Origin: Monodelphis domestica
Lineage: Eukaryota; Chordata; Mammalia; Didelphimorphia; Didelphidae
Direction of reading: 5' to 3'
NCBI RefSeq assembly: GCF_027887165.1
Contig: NC_077231.1
Location: 185,074,603 to 185,138,602, forward strand
Length of the DNA: 64,000 nt
Position 1 is the first letter of the stretch. Each line of letters starts with the position of its first letter. Of this stretch, positions 34,195-44,823 are shown piece after piece. The notes beneath the pieces were generated by a model. That model ran no database searches. It was not told the DNA's origin and saw nothing but the letters and a program-made list of their open reading frames with translations. Made by a program: the position numbers and the translations under genes.

Positions 34195-34540
34195 CAGTGG
34201 TTCTCAACTTTTCTAATGCCGTGACCCCGCCATACAGTTCCTCATGTTACAGTGACCCCAAACCAAAAAATTATGTTGGTGGCTACTGTAAACCTCAAAT
34301 TTCCTTAGACTTATAAATGTTGGAAATTTCACCATTGGGATATTTCATACTTGGAAAACTCAAATTTTCCAAGTATGAAATATCCCAATGGTGAAATTTC
34401 CAACATTTATAAGTCTAAGGAAATTTGAGGTTTACACTACTTCAAAACTGTAATTTTGCTACAGTTATGATTCAGAATGTAAATACCTGATATGCATTAT
34501 TTATTCTCATTGCTACAAATTGAGAGGTTGAGAACCGCTT
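34195..34540 (+). mobile_element. hAT MITE, SPIN/OposCharlie3-like, interrupted
   Basis: Second copy of the element at 1705: begins CAGTGGTTCTCAACTTTTCT and ends GAGAGGTTGAGAACCGCTT. The flanks GTCTGGAG (34187-34194) and GACTGGAG (34541-34548) match at 7 of 8 bases, a hAT-size target duplication. Removing a 150-bp palindrome (34287-34436) plus one CTAC copy restores collinearity with copy one across GGTGGCTACTTCAAAACTGT. Non-coding. Confidence 0.85.
34287..34436. mobile_element. Perfect 150-bp palindromic insertion
   Basis: Two 72-bp arms (34287-34358 and 34365-34436) are exact reverse complements around a 6-base centre, CTCAAA. The ends are TGTAAACCTC and GAGGTTTACA, flanked by a 4-bp direct repeat, CTAC (34283-34286 and 34437-34440). 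The uninterrupted sister copy at 1705 has one CTAC there, so the insertion and target duplication are directly visible. The arms resemble (roughly three-quarters identical by eye) the end of an LTR-like element at 41888-41955. It could be a foldback MITE or a fused pair of LTR ends. There is no coding sequence. Confidence 0.85.
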
Positions 34541-34724
34541 GACTGGAGGAAGGCTTCTGGCACATGGTGTAGACTGGCTTTAGGTATCTCAGGAAAGGCA
34601 CCAATAACTGTCAATTATACAGAAGGATAAGAAGGAGTGCTTGGGGACTGGGATCTGCTCAGTGTACAAAGTATCCCCAGAGATGATTTTAGGGATATGT
34701 CAAAGTTCAAAGAAAAAACAGAAA

Positions 34725-34905
34725 AAGTTATTGTGGAAGGGAGGAAACAGCGTGGGTTTAGAATCAGAAAGCCTAGATTTGATCCTGGAGAGATCATTCT
34801 TTTTGAACCTTAGTTTCCTCATCTATAAAATGTGGGTATTGAAGTGGGTGGTCCTTAAGGTCCCTTCCAGCTCTGCATTCCATGATACTGTGAGTTTACA
34901 GCAAT
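34725..34905 (+). repeat. MIR-type SINE
   Basis: GTTTAGAATCAGAAAGCCTA, CCTTAGTTTCCTCATCTATA, AAATGTGGGTATTGAAGTGG and GTCCCTTCCAGCTCTGCATT. Confidence 0.7.
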
Positions 34906-35254
34906 GTTGAGCCTTTGGCGATATCAACATGCAGTAGATTGGACTCTTATCTGACTTGACTAAGAACATTTTAAAAAATAGAGATTTCTGCTGGACAAAA
35001 TACTTTTTTCTGGGTTAAAACCTCTGTCAGGGAGAGATCCACTAACCAAAGTCAACTGGGGAGAGGTAGGTACTTCATCAGTCAGATCTTGAGAAAGTTT
35101 TTATAGCAACAATCTTATCACCCACAGATGAGAGTAATGACCTAACATTAAGACGTGAAAAATGAACCTTTTAGTCATCTCCTTTATGAGTCCATCCACT
35201 TGGGATCATAATAATTAAATGTCATGTCATGGTCATTATCATTTAAAATTATGA

Positions 35255-35435
35255 GAGGTAGGTACTATTATTAGCTTTATTTTATAGAGAAGGAAACTGA
35301 GGCACAGAAAGGTTAAGTGACTTGCCCAGGATCACACAGCTCATAAATTTTTGAGGCTGTATTTGAACTCTTGATTTTATGATTCTGAGTCCAAAGCTCC
35401 TAGAATTCTGAGAAAATAAGTGATTTTTCCCAGAG
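35255..35435 (-). repeat. MIR SINE
   Basis: GAGGTAGGTACTATTATTAG, AGGAAACTGAGGCACAGAAA, GGTTAAGTGACTTGCCCAGG and TTGAACTCTTGATTTTATGA, MIR in minus orientation. Confidence 0.85.
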
Positions 35436-35458
35436 AAGTATGAAGTTTTAATAAGCAG

Positions 35459-35540
35459 AGTGTCTTTCCCCCAACTCTCATACTACTTCTCACCTACAGT
35501 ACAAGCTATCCTATGTTTTTGCTCATTCCAGCAGCTGCCA
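35459..35540 (+). repeat. Direct repeat, copy A (partner at 37411)
   Basis: Shares with 37411-37496 the order GTGTCTTT, CACCTACAGTACAAG, ATCCTATGTTTTTGCTCATT (variant in copy B) and AGCAGCTG. Both copies follow a TTAATAA motif. Roughly 80% identical by eye. Family unknown. Confidence 0.65.
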
Positions 35541-35544
35541 ATAT

Positions 35545-35640
35545 GTGGCCGGGTTAGGGATTAAGCCCAGGTCTTCCTGACTCCAAGGTCGGCTCTCCAC
35601 CCACTACATCTGGCTGCCTTTTTAATTTAATTTTTTTTTC
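35545..35640 (-). repeat. SINE head fragment
   Basis: GATTAAGCCCAGGTCTTCCT, GACTCCAAGGTCGGCTCTCC and CCACTACATCTGGCTGCCTT read as the complement of a tRNA-derived SINE head. Confidence 0.6.
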
Positions 35641-37410
35641 AATTTCTTTGTAGGTATCATCTAGGAATTCTGACAGGACCTACCTGATTCCAAACTACAC
35701 CAAACACTAACCAGGCATAACTGCAACATTTACATTCAAATTGAATTTTTCAAAATAAGGTTGTCAGCTAAAGTTATGACTGAGGTAAGGCAGAACAGGG
35801 TTAAACTAGTCAAGAAATGAAGTCAGTGACTATAGTTGTGCACCATGTTGTTTACCATTAGGCAACAGAAGCAGCCTGGGGTGGCTGAAGGTCTTGGGTT
35901 GCTCACCTAGCTCTAATATGCACTAGTCAGATCTGGTAACCTCAGGTAGGTCCTTGCACTTTCTTCTTATCTCTAAAATGCAGGAAGATCCCCAGAGATA
36001 ATTGTAGTCTTCTGCAGAGACACTCCTTGTTGCCCCTACCATGGCAAGCCTGATTCCCCCTCAACCTGTGACAATTAACTGAATAAGCCACCCTTTCCTC
36101 GATCCTTACCTCCTTTAATCTTATGCTTGTTCTCTTCAGTCTCCAATCTCTGCCCATTCCTATTGTGCCTTCTAGAGGTTCCATTCCAGAACGAACAACC
36201 TCTTCATGCTAAGTTCATCTTTATGGCACTACCAGCAAGAGATCTTGCTTATCCTAGGTGACTCTACATCTCTGGCCACCCTCTCCAGCTGGCAACTTTC
36301 TCATATTTCTCATCTTGGTCCTAAAGGGGAAATCAGAGTATACTTTGCTCCCCATCACTACATCCAGACTGCCTTTGCCAATGTTCTTCCTTTGAATTCA
36401 TCCTATCAAAGTTTATTTCCCAAGTCAGATAGCTACTGCTGTTGTCCATCCCAGGTATTTTACTGCCTTTTTCAAGGAGCTGAATAATGTCTTCCTTTCC
36501 TTCCCAACTGGCGACCTTCTACTAGGGCACTCCAACATATATGTTAATGTTCTCCCAAACTGCTTACCCACCCAGTTCCTCAATCTCTTCAAATCCCATG
36601 ACCTACTCCTGTATTCCATTGCTGCCACACATCTCCATGATCATATCCCAGTTCTCATCATCAACCGCAAGGGTTCTGTTTCAATATTCAAAAACTCATT
36701 GTCTTCCCTGCTAAACCCCTTCTTTTTCAGAACTCCTCTCTCTGTTAAAGGTACCATTATACTCTCAGACTCCCAGCTTTGCAAACTCAGGGCCATCTCT
36801 TTCCATTTTCAAATAAACCTAACTGTGGTGACTGATCAGGTTGGTCAAGCCTCTGTGTGTATGTGTGTGTAAATGATTCCATTATTCTCTTCCATAAATA
36901 TAAGACATTGTACCTCATAATCATTTTGAAAATCTGGCAGGAAATATCACCATTTTCCTGTATTTGGAGACTGTCCCCAATCACCAAGTCTATTTGATTT
37001 TGCAATTACATTGCAATTAATTCAGAAAGATCAACACACTCAGAGTGTAACTTAGAGAATGATTTCAGTGGGAATCTATTTCCCCATTTCTGACATACTG
37101 CAAGTGAAAGGTCTCTATACAAAGGGGAACCCAAGCTGGCAGCCTTAGTATTGCCATTGCTTATGGACTTGGGCATGGGTTTGCTCTTATTTTCCAACAG
37201 AAAGTCTGTCGCACCTGGTGTTCAATGTCGAGGACTGATCCCACCCCCTGTGGCCTAGAGGAGAGCCAAGGGTGAGGGAACAGTACATTTGTAAAAATCA
37301 GACAGGTGTGAACAGCTGCCGATTTGAGGTTGATGGAGGTGCTGGTGAGGAGTATCAGGGAGGTAAGGGTTCCCCTCTGGGGAAGGGAAGTGTGCATTTT
37401 TAATAAATGA
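35641..37410. other. Intron sequence with a possible LINE fossil
   Basis: Between about 36000 and 36760 the plus strand reads CCACCCTCTCCAGCTGGCAA, CCAACTGGCGACCTTCTACT and TCCCATGACCTACTCCTGTA, a style resembling CR1/L2-clade LINE coding sequence, but I cannot assign it firmly. The remainder is unassigned. Confidence 0.35.
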
Positions 37411-37496
37411 AGTGTCTTTTACACAAGCCTCACACTACTTCCCACCTACAGTACAAGTACAAGTTGTCCTGCATTTTTACTCATTCTAGCAGCTGG
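37411..37496 (+). repeat. Direct repeat, copy B (partner at 35459)
   Basis: GTGTCTTTTACACAAGCCTC, CCCACCTACAGTACAAGTAC, then TCATTCTAGCAGCTGG. It carries a short extra ACAAGT duplication relative to copy A. Confidence 0.65.
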
Positions 37497-37499
37497 CAA

Positions 37500-37990
37500 T
37501 TCCTGAACAGTCTGAAAAGAAAAAGACTGTGTGATATATGGCAATTCAGAAGCAGCTTAATGTGTTTTAAAAGCCTTTCAATGAATACCTCCTTTCCCAC
37601 TCCCACCATCACTTTGTAAAGGTGATTGGCAAAGTGGGAGAGAAGAGACAAAAGCAAAATCCCTCTATCTGTCCTTCATCACTGATGAAGAAATTTTTGA
37701 CTATCCCTCATGTCTACTCACAATTTTTTCATAGGATAAAAATTTCCTTTTTTGCTAAAAAACAAAACAAAACAAAAAACTCTTGTAGGATTGCCTTCTT
37801 CCAGGATCAATTAAGCTGACAAGAAAATGAATATGGAAGGCAAGTGGTAGTGCTGAAAACGGAAAATTTTTCTCCCAGGATAAACTTATTATTCTTTATG
37901 GAATAAAGAATGTTGATAGCAAATTCATTTGAATATTTGGTGGTTTATAAAGCCCTTTTCATTTATGATCTTATTTAATTTTCCCAATCA
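37500..37990. other. Unassigned intron sequence
   Basis: No gene or repeat recognised apart from an (AAAAC)n stretch near 37760-37780. Confidence 0.4.
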
Positions 37991-37994
37991 TAAT

Positions 37995-38145
37995 CTTCCC
38001 AACCATCATTATCCCCATTTTTCAGATAAGGAAATTGAATCTCAGAGACATGAATGACCAAGGTCACACAATTCATAAATGGCACAGTCTGGGCCTTCTG
38101 CTTCCAAAGCCAAAGCTTTTCCCACTACTATATCATTTGAAGGCC
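37995..38145 (-). repeat. MIR SINE fragment
   Basis: CATTATCCCCATTTTTCAGA, TAAGGAAATTGAATCTCAGA and AAGGTCACACAATTCATAAA, minus orientation. Confidence 0.78.
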
Positions 38146-38419
38146 TTATCTTGCACTAAGTAATTTGAGGGCACATAAAATCCCTAATAACTTCATGTCT
38201 TGGTAGGGAAGACAAATAATTTCCTCATGGGTAAAAGGAAGAAGTTGTGTAAGAAGACTCAAAAGGTTTCTTTACCATCTAAGTCCTATAGTTTAGCATT
38301 ATTATTGTAGGAGGCCATGAATGATGATTACTTTATAAGGATCTTGTTCTGGGAACTCGTCTAGGGAAGGGAAAGATGATTGCTTCTACCCTTGAAGCCT
38401 GGGTAGAGTTTAAATATTT

Positions 38420-38710
38420 ACAGGCAACTAGGTAGCTCTGGGGATAGAGGGCTGGATTTGGAATCAGGAAAACCCCCAGCTCAAATCCAGCTTCAGGAAC
38501 TTACTAACTATATGACCTTGGGCAAGCCACTTAACCTCCCTGCCTTAGTTTCCTTACTTATAAAATGAGGATGGGAATGATGATAGCATCTACCTCTCAG
38601 GGTTGTTATGAAGATCAATTGGGATAATTTTTATAAAGTCCTTAGCACAGTGCCTGGAATGCAGTAGATGTCATATAAATGTTAGCTTTTGTTAGCATTA
38701 TTGTTATTAA
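38420..38710 (+). repeat. MAR/MIR-type SINE, full length
   Basis: CAGGCAACTAGGTAGCTCTG head, CAGCTCAAATCCAGCTTCAG box B, GGGCAAGCCACTTAACCTCC, CTTATAAAATGAGGATGGGA, and a MIR-like 3' end GTGCCTGGAATGCAGTAGAT to ATAAATGTTAGC. The tail is MIR-type rather than RTE-type. Confidence 0.85.
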
Positions 38711-38739
38711 TTATTATTATTGGAAAAGAGGCAGGAGAG

Positions 38740-39590
38740 TAGAAATTGGAAGAAGACTATGGTATTCTATCTCCACCTGGGTCCAGCATCCCTCTGCCCA
38801 TCTCTTCAGTAGTTGTTGACCAATTTGACCCTTCAGATTCCTACCTATATTACCTGTCGGGCTCTGATATGGAGAATGAAAGGATCAAAGAAATGCTATA
38901 GGAAGATTACTCTGTTGATGGTATGATATCATTTTAGAGTAATGAAAGTTGACTTGGCCTATTGGGGCTATCTCAGGCAGTATGATACAGAGCTCCCCTG
39001 GAAACTTCCAAGGGGCCTAGTGACTCAGCATTTGGGTATATCTGAGATGATGAACATCCTGGCTGCTTCTGATCTTGTGGTGGTTTGGAACTAGAGGACA
39101 TGGGTGTTTTCAAATGATGAAGTGATGCCCTCATTTGCTGCTGAGCCAGAGGAGCCAGTGACTCAGTGGATCTTTGGAAAAAGAGAGATTCTTGCTCATT
39201 TTTTCCTGATCTACTGTTTTTTTTTCCTATTCTTACCCCTCGTGGGAATAAGGAGATGGGCTGTGCTCTCCCCCAATCCTGCTGCTGTTCCACATAGAAC
39301 AAAGAATCATCTAGTCCCACCCAGAACTAGTTCCCTGGGTACCTTTTCCAATTTGGATTCACTTTTCTAGGTGAACATTGCTGTTGAGGTGGATTTGTCC
39401 AGGCTTGGAGTTCATCTTGTGAGTTTGAGCTGTTTCAAGGACCTGGGTCCAATAAGGAGAACTAACTGGCAGCAAGGACAGCTGCTCTCTCAGTGACAAC
39501 AGCCACTAATAAGAGGGGAAGCCCTGGCCTCACTTATTAGAAGAAGACATGAACTTTGAGGAAGACAGTGCAGAGCAAAGGTGAAATGTA
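38740..39590. other. Unrecognised segment, possibly a decayed coding copy
   Basis: The plus strand around 38780-38900 reads as short peptide-like stretches (VVVDQFDPSDSYLYYLSGSD is one frame) broken by stops, which may be a degraded retrocopy or chance. A 115-codon minus-strand frame at 38973-39320 is serine/glutamine-rich with no recognised domain. I cannot name any parent gene. Confidence 0.3.
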
Positions 39591-39597
39591 AAATGCC

Positions 39598-39985
39598 CAA
39601 TTTTTGTTATTGCTCAGTCATTCAGTTGTGCCCAACTCTTCCTGACCCTATGGACCATAATACTCCAGGTTCTTCTATCCTCCACTATCTCCAAAAGTCT
39701 GTCCAAGCTCATGCTCATTGTTTTCATGACACTATTTGTCCACACCCCCTTCTCTTTTTGCCTTCATTTTCCCCAACATTCCAATGAGACCTGTCCTTTT
39801 ATTATGTGACCAAATTATTTAAGCTTCAGTATTTGTCCTACCAATGAGTAGTCTGAATTAATTTCTTTAATAATGATGTAAACTGCTTCATGTTTAGTTG
39901 TTCTGAAGCAAGAGCCTTCTGGTCTGGTATAACAGTAGTTAGCACTGTGCTTTGTTTAGTATAAGTCTCATTGTCAGTGAACACT
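39598..39985 (-). mobile_element. RTE/BovB-clade LINE 3' fragment
   Basis: The plus strand reads TGTTATTGCTCAGTCATTCA, GTGCCCAACTCTTCCTGACC, CTATGGACCATAATACTCCA, TTCTATCCTCCACTATCTCC and GTGACCAAATTATTTAAGCT, the complement of the 3' coding end of RTE LINEs. The first 50 bp also resemble the inverted tail of MAR1 SINEs, consistent with those SINEs borrowing RTE machinery. Confidence 0.75.
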
Positions 39986-39989
39986 TGAG

Positions 39990-41250
39990 TCTTTTGTGCT
40001 ATTTCTTTTTAAGGGTAGTAAATAGTTTTCTCCCTGATTTGATTCATGTTGTGTCTTGTGTACCTTTCTACTTCTCCACTTCCCTGTTTTTGGAGGAGAA
40101 ATCTGGACATGAGTCTAAGCCCAAATTCTAAATAATTTATCTCTAGGGTGCCAGAATGGAGTTTAATGAGCCAAGACTATGAGAAAAGAAAACCCAAACC
40201 TTCCCATTAGAGAGACCAGGCTCCTTCTAGGGCTGAACCCAGGATGGACCAAAAAAGAAGGAATTTATTATTGGTTTGTCAGTGTTAGATTTGTAGTTGG
40301 GACAGAAAGACATCAGTAGCCGAGAGTCTTGGGGCTCTGTGGATGACTCCTCAGAGATGAGTGATTAGCATCAGGCCTAGGACAAGGGAAAGCATTTCTC
40401 AGGTATCATTCAATAAGTAACAGCAGCAGCTGCTGGAAGCCCGGTAAACGTGGTGAAGTGGACGTATCCAAGAATGAAGTCATTTTCTCCTTAGTGTACA
40501 GTGGCAGAGGGACTGGGGAGTGTTCCCTAACATAGATTGGCATAGGAAGTAGGTTATGCAACCCTTGTGATGACAGTCACACTGACTAGCAGAACACCAT
40601 GGCCCAGATGAAGCAACAGCTTATCTAGCCATCTGGGGGAGATGCTTCAAAATCTCTCAGCAGCATCACTAATTGGGAAGATAATTATATAACAGAGGTG
40701 TCAAAAACACACCCCAACACTCCCAAGTGCTTCATGAACCAGGTTCAAATGTAATTGGAGAAATTTAACAAAGTCAATAAAAATATAATATAACACAGAT
40801 AATATTACATTTTAAAACTAAGTCAATACAGATCTGCAAGGAACTTTATGTTCTTCTTAGTGGTCTCCTCATTTCTATTTGAATTTGACACTATTGGCCC
40901 ATTCCCAAGGTCAAATAGCCAGTACTTATCAGGGCCAGTGTGGGACTTGGTCTTAGATTTGCCTAATTTTGAGACTTTCTTTCTATCCACTACATCAATG
41001 GAGCCTAACTCAAATAGAAACGGATCCCTACTGGCCATTTCCTGACTTGGAAAACCACAAATTGACATTATGTATGTTGTCTTGTATTTTCTGTTTCTTT
41101 TATTAAACATCCCCCAAATTCATTTTAATCCAGTTCAAGCTGTGTTTGGGAATTTTGAGGGCCACATTGTGGAGGCATTTTTGGAATCTCTATTTTACCA
41201 AATAATATTACTCACAGCACTTTGCAAACCTTAAAGTTGTGAGTTACTTG
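39990..41250. other. Unassigned intron sequence
   Basis: No gene or firmly named repeat recognised. A complementary pair of open frames at 40823-41110 has no recognisable domain. Confidence 0.4.
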
Positions 41251-41254
41251 ACCT

Positions 41255-41955
41255 TTTTGTGATTAATTTAACCTTTATAAATACCTAACACCTTTTTGTA
41301 TTAGATCTAAAAATAGACTCAGCTTAAGGTTCTAGCTTCACTATAAGGTATGAGTTAAGTACCTTCATTGTTCAATCAGGAGTTTACAACTTTATCTTCC
41401 CCTAAATATGTCTAAGTTTGGGTGGAGTAATGTAATGTTCCCAAGACATTCCTGATTCTTGTTAGACCAAGTATCTCCCCTAAATTTTCATGCCTACCAC
41501 TCACTGTAGATGTTTCTAAAGGACCGCCCATTTTGAATTCACAGCTGAGAAGTTTTAATCTCTTTAGTAAGTCAGGAAAAAAATGCTGCTGTGTAGACAA
41601 ATTTCATTAGAAAAGACCTCTGAATAAGTTATCACCTTTTAGGTTTAAGTAGTTTACAAGTTGCCCCACCTTTATAGGTACTTAGTATCCCATTGTATCA
41701 ATCTTAAAACAGTCATGACTCAAAGGACTTTCTGTCCCTTCCATAAGCATGGATCAAAGTACTTTTCATTGTTCTCAAGGAGCTCTCTGTCCTAAAGCAG
41801 TCCTAAGTAGGGTGGAGTAGGGATATTCCCAAGGCAGGGAGTCCCCACACTCAAGTAGAGTTCTCACCATCTGCTAGAGAATTTTTTTAAGTAGAAGATT
41901 CCCCAATGGGAGAAACCCCTAACATTCATAAGTCTGAGAAATTTTGAGGTTTACA
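41255..41955 (-). mobile_element. LTR-like element with internal duplication
   Basis: On the minus strand the unit starts TGTAAACCTCAAAATTTCTC at 41955. It contains two diverged copies of one module: CCCTACTCCACCCTACTTAG ... GAACAATGAAAAGTACTTTG ... ACCTATAAAGGTGGGG (41640-41830) and ACATTACTCCACCCAAACTT ... GAACAATGAAGGTACTTAAC ... ATTTATAAAGGTTAAA (41255-41440). CTATAAAGG-type motifs could be TATA boxes. The first 65 bp resemble the arms of the palindrome at 34287. The far edge and target duplication were not found, so an LTR is the favoured but unproven identity. Confidence 0.45.
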
Positions 41956-42269
41956 AGGTCCAATATAAAAGTTAGTTATTGCTATTTTCTAAGTGGTTAG
42001 CTTTGAGCTAAGGAGGCATTCCTTGATACTCTGTTAACTAATATGAAATTCTCAGCAATAAAGAAACAACAAAGTTATTCTCCATATAGTTATACTTGTA
42101 TCTGTAGCTGCCTGCTTAGGCAATGTCTAAAAACAGAGTTTGTCAGTTCAGGCTATAATACCAACACATCTCATTAAAAAAGTAAAACATTAAATCCATT
42201 AAAGAAAAACTGGTATTTGGTCTATGTGATCAACCAACAAGAATTACTACACACATACTTAGCCCCAAG

Positions 42270-42495
42270 CTATACTAACCATTTCTATACAAAGAAAAAG
42301 CAAAAACCAAAGTTCCTGCCCTTGAGGAGCTTATATTCTATAGGAGAGAAATATATAAAAATCAGAAAATATTTCAAATCTGGTTCTTAGCTGTGTGACC
42401 TTGGATAAGTAAGTCATTTAGTCCCAATTTCCTAACTCCTTTGGAACCGATACTTAGTATCAATTTTAAGACAGCAAATAAAGGTTTAAAAATAT
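42270..42495 (+). repeat. L2-like piece followed by SINE1 tail
   Basis: CTGCCCTTGAGGAGCTTATA at 42318-42340 is L2-like. From 42376, AATCTGGTTCTTAGCTGTGT, GACCTTGGATAAGTAAGTCA, then AGTATCAATTTTAAGACAGC and AAAGGTTTAAAAA form a truncated, diverged SINE1 copy. Confidence 0.65.
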
Positions 42496-42499
42496 CAGA

Positions 42500-43845
42500 A
42501 TATAGCAGATAAGTTGAAACTGGAAAATGTCTAGAATGGGAGTGTGTGGGGGTGAAACCAGAAAAGAAATCCTGAAAGCTATAGCTTTTCGATTGAGAAT
42601 CCAAACAACTACTCTTAAATATTTTTCACTGAAGTGATGGTTGGTTGTTTTTGTTTTCTTTCTTTTTAAACAAGGGGCCAAAAAAAAAAAGGTAAGTCAA
42701 TTAAATGGAAAAAAATTAGTTGAGTTCAACCAACCAACCAATCATTTTACTTTATTTTTTGTTGAATCAACTAATTGAAAAGGCTAAAACAAATCATTCA
42801 AAATGGTCGTCATCTGTCTAATAGAGAGTATTAAGCTACTTGCTCTGCTCCCTGTATCTTACTTTTACTTTTAAAAAATATGATCTCTCATAGCTCAAGC
42901 ATCCACTGAAATCCCACAATTTAAATCTTGAGTCTGAATCAAGATAATAGAAGTAATGTTCAAATGGACAGTTAGCTCCTCAGAAGTATGTCGACTATGC
43001 TGGGTCTGTGTGAAGAAATGGAAAATGAATCAGCTAAAAGTCCCAGTGTGGCATGATAGAAATATAGGTAAATTGCTCTCAGAGAGCAGATTCATTCCAA
43101 TTCCTTAAATTCTATTAAGGACTCTGAAAGCATATTGGATTTTCTAATTTTAAAAATCATATACTGAGTAACTTATCTTTTAAAATCTTGTTAATTATGT
43201 TTCCAAACTACACTTTTTTTCCCTCTTAGGACTGATAGAACTACATCCCAGAAATTTAGTATGTTAACTTATTGTTAATCTTATTTGTATATTTATCAGT
43301 TGTTTCTATAATTTGTTCTTTGGCTTATTCATTATTTAGGATGTATTTAGTATGTCTCCATTTTTTTTTCTTCTGCTGGTGTTCCTTGAATGAATTTGAA
43401 ACCACACAAGAAATATCTACCCATTGAGTAGGCATGAATATTTGTTCAAAGTTCTCCAATCAAAAAAAGAATGTAGTGGTTCTGCTCATCCCCTTTATAT
43501 GTTGACATATATAACACATATGTATACATATATTAAAATATGTCTAGTTAGACTCTCTTGATGTGAAGAAACTTTTGAATTTAAACTCTATACAATATGC
43601 CTCTATTTCCCCCAAAACTTTCATTATGGTAATTTAGGTTTTATGAATCATTGTCCATTTTTCTCTGTTCAGTTGATTTAGGCAATCTTTTTATACTTTT
43701 GAATGAGAATTTATGTCATATGAGTTTTAGGCCTGACAAACACAAGGAACCAAAATTTTTTAAAGAATCATCTATAAACATAGGGCTTTATTTGAATAGT
43801 GGCATCTGGGAATTTGAATGGTATCACCTGCATGGGGTGATTTGG
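42500..43845. other. Intron 4 sequence beside exon 4
   Basis: About 1.3 kb of AT-rich DNA without recognised repeats or genes, just downstream (minus-strand sense) of the exon 4 donor site. Confidence 0.4.
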
Positions 43846-43851
43846 ACTTAC

Positions 43852-44116
43852 CTGCATCTCGGTCTCTGATACAATAGTCTGGAGAATTCTCAAAATAGAC
43901 CAGGTCATTTTTGGTTGGCTTCTTAAATCTCTTGTTAGCCACAGTGAAACCAGTGCCATCTTGATTCATGACCACTTGGATGGCCCCATTGTACTTCTTC
44001 CAGAGATAATCTCCCGTCTTTCTAAAGTCAGCCATGGCCAGCCAACAGGTCCTCAGGGTGCAGGATCCACTCACCCCATGGCATTTGCACTCTTGTTTCA
44101 AGAACCGCTTTACAGC
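43852..44116 (-). CDS. WNT2: WNT2 coding exon 4
   Basis: 265 bp between acceptor TTTTCTAATAG (ending 44117) and donor GCAG/GTAAGT. It begins in phase 0 with [19 protein letters not shown], the diagnostic Wnt signature; the serine of CHGVSGSC is the site that Porcupine palmitoleoylates for secretion and Frizzled binding. It continues [33 protein letters not shown] and [19 protein letters not shown], and ends in a split Gly codon completed by exon 5. The frame is intact with all expected cysteines, so the gene appears functional here. With exon 5 it supplies about the last 164 residues of a protein of about 360 residues. Upstream exons are outside the window. Confidence 0.97.
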
Positions 44117-44460
44117 CTATTAGAAAAGGCATTAAAAATATCAGTAGAGATGAATGCACCCAAGAGGCATGTATTAATACTATCTCTTCTTTTCCAAGGA
44201 TACAGTCATGGTGCCTGATATCTCAGAAAAAAATTTTGAGTGGTGCTTTAGAGTGAGGATTTAAAAACTCAAAAAAAGTGGGTAAAGTAGAGAATGATGG
44301 GGAGAATTCAGTCAACACTCTTTATTTATTTAGGTAGATAGGTAGGTAGAGCTGTGGGCCTTGTGATTTCACCTGCCTGCTAATGAAGATCTTCCACTGA
44401 TCTGTAATTTATGGTCTTACAGAGTTCGATGAATACCAAAAAGTTAAATGATGTACCCAG

Positions 44461-44691
44461 TTGATGGGGATATGACTGGGGATGTGGACTCTAAATGATC
44501 ACGCTAGTGCAAATAGCAATACTATGGAAATAGGTCTTGATCAATGACACAAGTAAAACCCGGGGGAACTGGGCATCAGCTATGGGAGGGAAGTGGGGGT
44601 AGGGGAGGGAAAGAACAAGAATCTTGTAACCATGGGAAAACATTCTAAATTAATTAAATAAAAATTCTCCAAAACTTAACTAAATAAATAC
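44461..44691 (+). mobile_element. Truncated L1 with 13-bp target duplication
   Basis: Starts TTGATGGGGATATGACTGGG and carries L1 3' UTR text (GGAAATAGGTCTTGATCAAT, GGAACTGGGCATCAGCTATG, AACAAGAATCTTGTAACCAT) to an A-rich tail. The direct repeat ATGATGTACCCAG flanks it exactly at 44448-44460 and 44692-44704. It interrupts a minus-strand SINE-like sequence. Same subfamily as 46007. Confidence 0.92.
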
Positions 44692-44823
44692 ATGATGTAC
44701 CCAGGATCAAGTCCAGTTTATATGAGAAGCCTGGCACTCTATACACTTTGCCAGGTAGCCTCTCTGTCCTAAAATCAGGGTAGGGGGGAAAGGGAAGAAA
44801 GGTGGGATACTTTCCATTTGGAT

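Larger units (their letters stand above)
9022..43851 (-). other. WNT2: WNT2 intron 4 (34.8 kb)
   Basis: Bounded by the donor GCAG/GTAAGT at 43852-43846 and the acceptor TTCTTTCTAG at 9031-9022, both on the minus strand. Phase 1. It is mainly filled with repeats described separately. No other gene was recognised inside it on either strand. Confidence 0.93.

Noticed and set aside
34287..34436. MicroRNA gene
   Set aside because: The hairpin is far longer and more perfect than a typical precursor, and target duplication shows it is an insertion; small-RNA production is left open.
40823..41110. Complementary open frames of 95 and 65 codons
   Set aside because: No recognisable domain, no splice context and no retroelement match; probably chance.
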